Source: Yamagishiella unicocca (taxonomy: Eukaryota > Chlorophyta > Chlorophyceae > Chlamydomonadales > Volvocaceae). From it: DNA of 64,000 nt. Below the pieces are notes generated by a model. That model saw nothing but the letters and a program-made list of their open reading frames with translations. It was not told where the DNA came from and made no database searches. Location of the stretch: assembly GCA_003116995.1 (NCBI GenBank), contig BDSL01000008.1:434001-498000 (forward strand). Reading direction: 5' to 3'. Of this stretch, positions 57,301 through 64,000 are shown one piece after another. Numbering within the stretch: the first letter of the stretch is position 1; the number at the start of each line of letters is the position of its first letter. A program made the position numbers and the translations under genes.

Positions 57301-59470
57301 GCCGACAGGAGGTGGCGGCGGCCGCCGCCGCCGCCGCTGCGGGCGTTGCCTATGGGTCCAGCCCCGTGGCATTGAGCGACGACCGCCAGAGCGCGTACGG
57401 CAGCAGCTGCAGCGACAGCGGAGCCTCGGAGCGGGACGAGCGGCGGCAGTACATGTGGCGCGAAGCGGTAAGGCGGATGCCGGTCGGATGTCGGTCGGAC
57501 GCAGGCCTGTGGCAGCGCACGGGCGGAAGCCTGGTGTAGCCTCGAACCGCCTGTGCGTGAGAAATGCCCGGGGGGCATCTCAGTGATTGCTTCAGGGCAT
57601 GTGTCCGTTGGTTCCTGTCACACGGCCGGGTGCTTACGTTCGGGAGCGTGACAGCCTCGCCCTTAAAGCCCTTTTACCCTCCGCCGCCCTCCTGCGCTCC
57701 AACCCCAGGTGCAACTCAGCCTCATTGCGCTTCGAAACCCGAGGACGCTGCTGCTTGCGCTGAGCTACGGTGTCAGCTTCGGCGCCCAGCTCGTGGCCTT
57801 CAACACGCTGCCCATCTACCTGGCCACGCAGTTCTCTCTGGGGCCGGTACAGGCGGGGGCCATTGCCAGCGTGTTTGCGTTGCTGAATGTGGTGACCCGC
57901 GTTTCGGGCGGCATGATATCCAGCGCGCTCAGCAGCCGCTTCGGCTTCGGGATGCGCGGTCGCCTTTGGATGCTGTGGACCACACAGACGGCCGGCGGGC
58001 TCTTCTGCGCGCTCATGGGCGGCGTGGCGCACTGCAGCCTGCCCGCCACGGTGCTGCTGATGGCACTCTTCGCTGTGGGCTGTCAGCAGGTAGGAGCTAG
58101 ATGATTCAGGCCTTGACTGCGGTTACAGCTATTGATGCCAGTTAGTTGTGCGGATCGTCTGCCCGGCATCGCTTGTACGGCAACCACAACGTCCCTAGAA
58201 CCCATCGTAACCCGTCAAGCGCGCATCGATAGCCGAAGGCGGCGGTCGGCGCTTCCTGAACAGTCCTGCGGGGCGCGCAGACCGTCCATCACACGTCGGA
58301 ATGCCAGCTGGATAGATAGCTTCAGCCGCCCCGGTGCTCGGATGCCAGCGCGCTTTGCTTCCGAGCGCAACGAAATGTTCGCTTGCGCCGTGTGACCGTC
58401 CCCACAGGCGGCAGGCGCCCTCTTCGCAATAGCGCCGTACGTGTCATACAGGTGCTACCCGTCCGTAATGGGCGTCGTGTCCGCTGGCGGCCACCTGGTG
58501 GCGGTGGTGCTGCAAGCAGGCCTCTTCTCGCACGACCGGTGGGTTTTGCGGCGCTTATTGGTGGCGTGGCGTATAAGAATAGCTTGCATTATGCGATTTT
58601 CAGAAAAGAACAGGCTGTGCTTACCCCGCGTCCCACAGTTGCATAACGAGCTTCTTGCGAGCGGGGTGTAGATATACCTCGCTGCGCATACGCCTTGACC
58701 AGGCTGGGCCCCCGGGGATGGCCCGGCTATGGAGTTGCGTGCGTCGGCGTGCGGCGCAATTCGCCTTTGCCCTCCCTCTCCCAACCACGCATGTCATCAG
58801 CCAGCCCCCCTCCTGCCAGGAGGGGGGCTTCCTTCGTACACGGGTTTTCCTTTCAACCCTCCTTCCTTCCATGCACCACACAGGTTGTCGTACGCAAGCG
58901 GCTGGATGTGGATGGGCGTCACCATCGTCGCCGTCTCCTTCACGCTCGTGCTCGTGCACTTCCCCATGTGGGGCGGCATGCTGTCAGGACCAAGCAGCGG
59001 CGATGAGCAGGAGGAAGACCTGGACCAAGGCGAAGAGACTTATTACTTGGCGGTGCGTGCCGCACTGCTAACCGGCCCTCGGTCGCCTCAACAGCCCAGC
59101 TATCGCAGCTGGATGCCACTGGCGCTAGCTGCGGTTTGCCAGCCCTTGCCTTTTGTTAATCCTGCAGCCTTTCTGAGACTGGAGCAGGAGCGCGGCATGT
59201 GCGGCAGTGTGAGGAGCCGGCACAACCAGGTCTAGAGAATAGTTTTTAGTTGGGGTGTATCGTAACCCCTTATCCCTCGCCCCGCCCTCCTCCCGCGCGC
59301 AGGAGTGGACACATTCGGAGCAAATGCATGGCCTGGCCAGCGGGGCGCTGGCGTTTGCAAGGTTTGCGCGGGGCGAGAGAGGAGCGGTGGCACCCGGCAA
59401 GCCAGGCCATGACGAGGCTCAGTGGTCCTCCTCAAAGGACACTTCAGTAAAGCCGTACCTAGCGGTTTAG
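54335..59470 (+). CDS. NRT2-like nitrate/nitrite transporter family protein with long N-terminal extension
   Basis: Eight exons join in phase: 54335-55279, 55794-55937, 56203-56324, 56750-57467, 57709-58089, 58408-58538, 58884-59052 and 59303-59470, giving 925 residues. NRT2 proteins are usually about 500-600. The first ~285 residues are hydrophilic and Ser-rich with no known domain. Then come TM1 (HQRCFALAWVGLHCAFAG), GLSKAFVGGAGVAA with the TM2 arginine (ILSRVL) and GPRY, QFWVVAMFDSSVLGAAAA, and the TM5 motif ASWGNAGAG, a variant of AGWGN-x-G. A roughly 150-residue Gly/Gln/Ala-rich central loop, TM8 VVTRVSGG, the FGMRGRLW loop and TM11 SAGGHLVAVV follow, then HFPMWGGML. The second nitrate signature, normally AGGN-x-G, has His for Asn and lacks the Gly, so nitrate specificity may be changed. 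A plasma-membrane or organelle transporter is inferred. Confidence 0.87.
55310..55430. repeat. CTGCCTGC/TTGCCCTT simple repeat in NRT2-like intron 1
   Basis: Degenerate CTGCCTGCTTGCCCTT units fill the intron just after its donor at 55280. Confidence 0.85.
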
Positions 59471-61934
59471 TTCGGCGCCGCGTTCGGGGTAAGAGGATGT
59501 ATATAGTGGTATGGCCGTATCTGTAGGTTCGGTAGGCGCCTGCAGCCTCCCCTAGTGCATGTGAGCCCACACGGCTTTGTTTTGGTTTGCAAGGCTGGGT
59601 TGGCGCCGCGGTGCGCGCTGGCTGTGTGAGGGCATGTCCCCTTGCTGTTGGTTGCTTGGATAGTACGATGTCGGCGTTCCCGACCCTAGCACTGTCTCGA
59701 GTGTGTAGTAAGGCCGCTGCGCGGCAGCACCGGGGTTGTGCGCTCCAGTATCTTGTGGCGCATTCGTCACACAGCAACGACTACCGGCATTGAATGGCTC
59801 GTTGGGAGTGGACTCGCCGCAACCTGCGGCTGGGGGCATGGCTCGGCAATGGTAGAGCGGGTTTCGGTTGGTTTGTTGGTTTGTTGGTTGCGTGTACGGT
59901 ATGTGTCAACAGCAGCTGTACATTAGGCTGCGGCGTCCTGCTGGTTGCGAGAGAGAGCGGTGTCGCTGCGTTGCATTCATGCACGGGTTAAATTCTGTTC
60001 GGTTGATGCGCGGCAGTCTAGTCTGGTCGAGCAGTACACTGGTGCGCAAAGAAACGTTGGTTTGCTGACGTATTTCAGTTGGCTTCCGCGCCTAAATGCC
60101 AGTCGCTGGCCCTAATGGTGTCGCTTTCAAGGAGCGCGACAAACTCGGTGTTTGGCGCCCGTGTGGCTTTCGTGTCCGTTTTTTGTCGTTTGTTGTTGCG
60201 TCAGGGAAGCCGACGATATTTTTTGAGGCCGTCGCAGTGCAGAGCGGATCTGACTCTGGAGTTACGCTCGCCAATAAAAGAGCGCTAGCAGCGCACCCTG
60301 TGGCATGTTCTCTTGGCATCATCTTTTGATTCAAATCGCGAGGGAAAGCGTGTTACTAAGTCGTACTGTTCAATAAGTGCATCGCCCTGATAACTCATCG
60401 CTACCTTTCGCTCTACCCTGATTACCCTTTCGAAATAGCAGGGGGTGTTCATCGCTGTTGAGATTGTGTCCCCCAACATCGTACGGGGTGTGTCCTCTGC
60501 GGGATGTCCTAGCTCTCGATCAAGCAGTACCGTCTGCTCTTTATTATTAAATATACACTCATTGCGGTAATTTGGGTCCTGCTCTAGTCCGCAGGTTAAT
60601 GGCAGGTCCTGGTTACCTGCAGCAGCGTTGTTCCGGCGCTGACATGGCGCCGACGTGGCTGGTAATGTGAGATGCACCACGTGCTGCTGAGGGGCTCTTA
60701 GGGCAGGGTAAGGCCACGCCTTTTGCGTGCCGGCGCTTACTTACTTTGCGGTGTGCCGAGAGCTTGCAGTGAACTTGTCCTCGCTTGGCTTGGTAAATAT
60801 TGTTTGCGCGCCGCACAACACGTAGGTGCGGGTGGTCGGCGGCATTGTCTACTTCCGAATAGTTCGCGTTTGTGCGTGCGTTTGCTTCGCCTGCTGCTGA
60901 ACCTGAACATCGCCGGGTGTGCACATTTTTTAGATCCTCGTGAACAGTCAGTGCCGCGTTCGAGTAAGGAGGTACGCGCGATAAGTCTGTTGTCCTGTCT
61001 AGGGAGCGTCTAGCAGGCGGACGGCCAACTGCTGGCAAGGCCCGGCAGGAGAGTGCAGGCCGTACTTGCATCACTAGCTAGATGTGTGCATCATGGTTCC
61101 AGCTGTTGAGAATCTGCCGTACAAGTAGGACCTGTCTGTAGCGCCTTTTCAGGCAAGAGGCGTGTGCACCGGGGCAGGGTTCCTGGCAGTGCCATAACCT
61201 CCGGCGTGGGCGGAGGCCACAGATGAAGAGGGCGGGAAGCGTCCTGCCCCTGGTGACCAGGGACATTGTAACTTCACGGTTGTGACGAGTGAGCATGATG
61301 TGATGTGACAGGTGTGCGTCACCTTGACGGAACTTGACGGAAGAAGCAAGGGTGGTAGGGTTTTAACGAGGTGCGCAACACCACTGGTGCTGCGAATCGC
61401 CATGTCAACCAGGCTGGCCATAGCGGCCGTGGCTGCTGTGTGAGAGCACAACCTGGAACAGAAAAAAATGGGCCAGTAGCCGGTAACCTGTAATTGCCGT
61501 ACAAGACCTTCTGGAACGTCCCTGGGAGAGTGTGTCGAAAGCAGCTCAGCGCGGCCGCATCCACGAGGACACACTTAGGTGTGCGGCGTGGGGTGTGGTT
61601 GGGCGCTGCCTTCCTTGCGACTCTTCATGGCCCATGGGTCGTTGCACAACAACAACAACAGCATTAAGAGTGAAGAGCCAAACAGTAGGCTGGCCGTCGA
61701 GACCACGGCTGTCGTCGACACTTCAGCCCGCACCGACATAAGCCCACGGCCCTCGCGGCTGCCGGGTGCCACGAGTCAGCAACGGGCACGGAACGACTTG
61801 GCTAGCGTGTAGCGCCGGCCCCTCAAAACACACCACTCACTGCACATTCCAGCGCCAGAACACCCGTGCACACATCCGCGCATTTCGGCGCCAGCCAGTA
61901 GCAACCCATGTCGCAGCCGAGCAACGCGCGCCCG
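59471..61934. other. Intergenic region between convergent genes
   Basis: No supportable gene. It holds the 3' flanks of the NRT2-like (plus) and NAXD (minus) genes. Short frames are unrelated to any family I know. Confidence 0.45.
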
Positions 61935-64000
61935 TCACTGACATCCCGCCGTGCGCTTGAAGGTGGGATACAGGAAAGGAATGATGTCCCCTGCCACCAT
62001 GGATCGTCCTCCGACTGCAAACGCCTCGTGCGCCGCTCCCCTCACGACCTTGCAAGCCATGTGGGCGCAGAGCGCAACGGTATCGGTGTCGAGCCCAACT
62101 TCGGCAGAGCCGGAAGACGTGCCGTTGCCATCTCGCGGTGGCGCGGGCGGCGGTGGTGACGTGGGGGAGGAGGATGGCGGCGGCGCCGCGGTTTCGGAGC
62201 TGGCGGCGCGGCCCTGTCGTTTCGAGGCCCATCCGAGGAAAGCCGCTGCGGTGCCTGTGTGCGCGTCCGGCGGCGCAGAGGTTGGTTAGCGTAAAGGTTT
62301 GTTAGCTAGCGCAGCAGTTGGTTAGCTTGCGCAGCAGTTGGTTAGCTAGCGCAGCTGTTTGGTTAGCTTGTTGGTTAGCAAGCGCAGATGTTGGTTGGCG
62401 CAGATGTTGGTTGGCTCAGCGGTTGGTTAGCTAGCGCAACGGTTGATTAGCTGGCTCAGCGGTTGGTTAGCAAGCGCAGCGGTTGGTTAGCAAGCACAGC
62501 GGTTGGTTAGCGCAGCGGTTGGTTAGCACAGAGGTTAGCTGGCTCAGCGGTTGGTTAGCTAGCGCAGAGGTTGAAATTTGAATTGGCAATCATCATCATG
62601 GTGGGCCTCCATGGGGCATCGACATGGGAAAATCTGCAGTGTCCCAGTGCGCGCACAGGTGTAAGCAGGTAGGTAGCAGCAGCATTCTCCCGAAGTTAAG
62701 GACATACGCTGGAGGCCTTGCTGCGCGCGCCGTACCAAACCAATCTAAGTGACAGCATCGTAACTGTATGCCAAGTTACCGAGCCCCATGCTGTTGGCGG
62801 AGGCCGCAGCCTGTTCTGCTGCAACCCGTGCGCTGAACCCCTGCATGCCGCAGTCGTGGACCGGGCACGACAACCCCCCACGCGCCCCTGCGGGAGGCAC
62901 ACGCGCCGCTGGCAAAGCAAAGCGCACTCCTACACACACCCCGACGTGTACACGGCGCCGGCGCTTCAGCACCCTCCGTTTGCCGAACCAGCACCACCAG
63001 CACCACCGGCACCACCGGCACCACCACCTTCCCACCTGCGAGCACATCGCCCTGCCCGCCGCAGCGCCGCAACGAGCCTGGATCCGAGCACCGCAGCAGC
63101 GGCTGCGGCGCAGAGCTGCCCGGCGCTGGCGTTAACGCATCACCGGCGTCTCGCTGTTGGTGCTGCTGTGACCCCGCCTGCGCTGCTGTCGCGCCAGCCG
63201 CTGCCGCTGCATCCCCCGCACCGCACACCAGGTCCTCCTCGCCCTTCGCGACCAGGACGGGCCCGTTGAAGGCTGCACGTTGGGAAGGGGAGCACGGGCG
63301 TGAGCGAGCTCGCCTCAAGCTGTGGGGCTGGGTTGCACTCATCGCATACGGTGGCATGGCGTCATCTGCTGGCCACCCTCGCTCAGGTCGAAGCGCCCGC
63401 TTGAGTGAGGCTGCGGGCGGGCCTGGGCAAACCGCCGTGTGCGCACGCACCCGCCGATGCATCCCCCGGCCCCCTGATGGGGCGCGTGGAGCCCCCATCC
63501 CGTGGAACGATCTGGAACAGCTCCCAGCCCCCATCACGTGCGCATACGGCCCCCAGCCCCCATCACGTGCGCATATGGCCCCCAGCAGCAGCCGTACACA
63601 TAGCGACACAGTCTTTGCCGCCCCCTCCAGCGTTGCCCGCCTCGCCTTGACCGCATGCCTGGTCAACACGCCCGCGTCCCCCTGCTACTCGCAAGCCCCC
63701 ACGACTTTGCCCACGACGCGTGCCCCCCGGTCCATCACCTCCCCCTTCCCCTCCCCCTCACCCTGAGCTACTCGCGGTGCATGCGCCAGCCAGGCGTCCG
63801 ACATCCTGCCGGGCAGCTCCAACCCCACTGCGGCCGCGAGCCGCCCCAGCTCAGCGACGTTTGGCGTCAGGACGCACGAGCGGTAGCCCGCCACCACGTC
63901 AGCTTGCTGCGGGCGAGCGCGTGTTTGGGTTGGACCCGTGTTGTCGGGGATCGAGCCCGAGCCGGGAGCTATTGCGTGTCAGGATATAATGGGGCTGCTA
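61935..64000 (-). CDS. NAXD: ATP-dependent NAD(P)H-hydrate dehydratase, 5' end outside the window
   Basis: Three exons read on the minus strand: 63762-63906, 63036-63272 and 61935-62254, joined in phase (CAGG|GTGAGG to GTGCAG|CCTTC; CTCGCAG|GTGGGA to CACACAG|GCACC). They encode VAGYRSCVLTPNVAELGRLA, FNGPVLVAKGEEDLV, RRCGGQGDVLAGG and the C-terminus LCAHMACKVVRGAAHEAF, VGGRSMVAGDIIPFLYP. GGQGDxLAG is the signature of the ribokinase-fold dehydratase that repairs hydrated NADH/NADPH with ATP, acting with NAXE epimerase; VLTPN is another family motif. The missing N-terminal part should lie to the right of 64000. A Pro/Ser-rich insert (ETAAPPPSSSPTSPPPPA) in the last exon is unusual. Confidence 0.88.
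62281..62590. repeat. Degenerate TTGGTTAGC minisatellite in a NAXD intron
   Basis: About 18 imperfect units of GCGCAGCGGTTGGTTAGCTA type with length changes fill the first part of intron 62255-63035. Confidence 0.92.

Overview
The window looks like nuclear DNA of a chlamydomonadalean (volvocine-type) green alga. The coding DNA is very GC-rich. Genes are split into many short exons with GT-AG (and two GC-AG) junctions. Proteins carry long Ala, Gly, Ser and Gln runs. Introns are full of minisatellites, and plant-type CCCTAAA-like repeats occur. No bacterial operon structure, rRNA, tRNA or CRISPR array was seen. Exon coordinates were built by hand from reading frame, splice consensus and family motifs; phases were checked where stated.

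Layout. (1) 1-4.5 kb: no gene I can support. (2) 4.5-18.8 kb, minus: a very large TKL-type protein kinase gene; the catalytic domain (4.5-11.2 kb) is read almost completely, the N-terminal sensory half less well. Its introns hold a 21-copy 39-bp array and several other satellites. (3) 18.8-27.9 kb: gene-poor, transposon-rich. It contains two head-to-head copies of one mobile element that form a near-perfect palindrome about 1 kb long, with an ORF carrying 23-residue repeats and a Cys-rich segment. (4) 27.95-30.73 kb, minus: a Ser/Ala-rich hypothetical gene in three phase-consistent exons. (5) 31.7-35.3 kb, plus: an alpha/beta-hydrolase (lipase-like) in five exons. (6) 36.2-40.4 kb, plus: an F-box-like leucine-rich protein in four exons. 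(7) 41.1-46.3 kb, plus: a QTRT2-like queuine tRNA-ribosyltransferase subunit in nine exons. (8) 48.3-49.8 kb, minus: a two-exon membrane-anchored glycosyltransferase. (9) 50.5-51.7 kb: a decayed Copia pol fragment. (10) 52.87-53.03 kb: a 153-bp MITE with perfect 27-bp inverted termini. (11) 54.3-59.5 kb, plus: an unusual NRT2-like nitrate-transporter-family protein with a 285-residue N-terminal extension. (12) 61.9 kb to the right edge, minus: NAD(P)H-hydrate dehydratase (NAXD), 5' end outside the window.

The genes do not form a pathway: they cover signalling, lipid/ester hydrolysis, tRNA modification, glycan transfer, nitrate-type transport and NAD(P)H repair. The most interesting pattern is in the introns. 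Several unrelated genes (kinase, hydrolase, QTRT2) share sequence modules that sit in antisense orientation near the 5' splice site and in sense orientation near the 3' splice site. That is the layout of terminal inverted repeats and suggests introner-like, transposon-derived introns.
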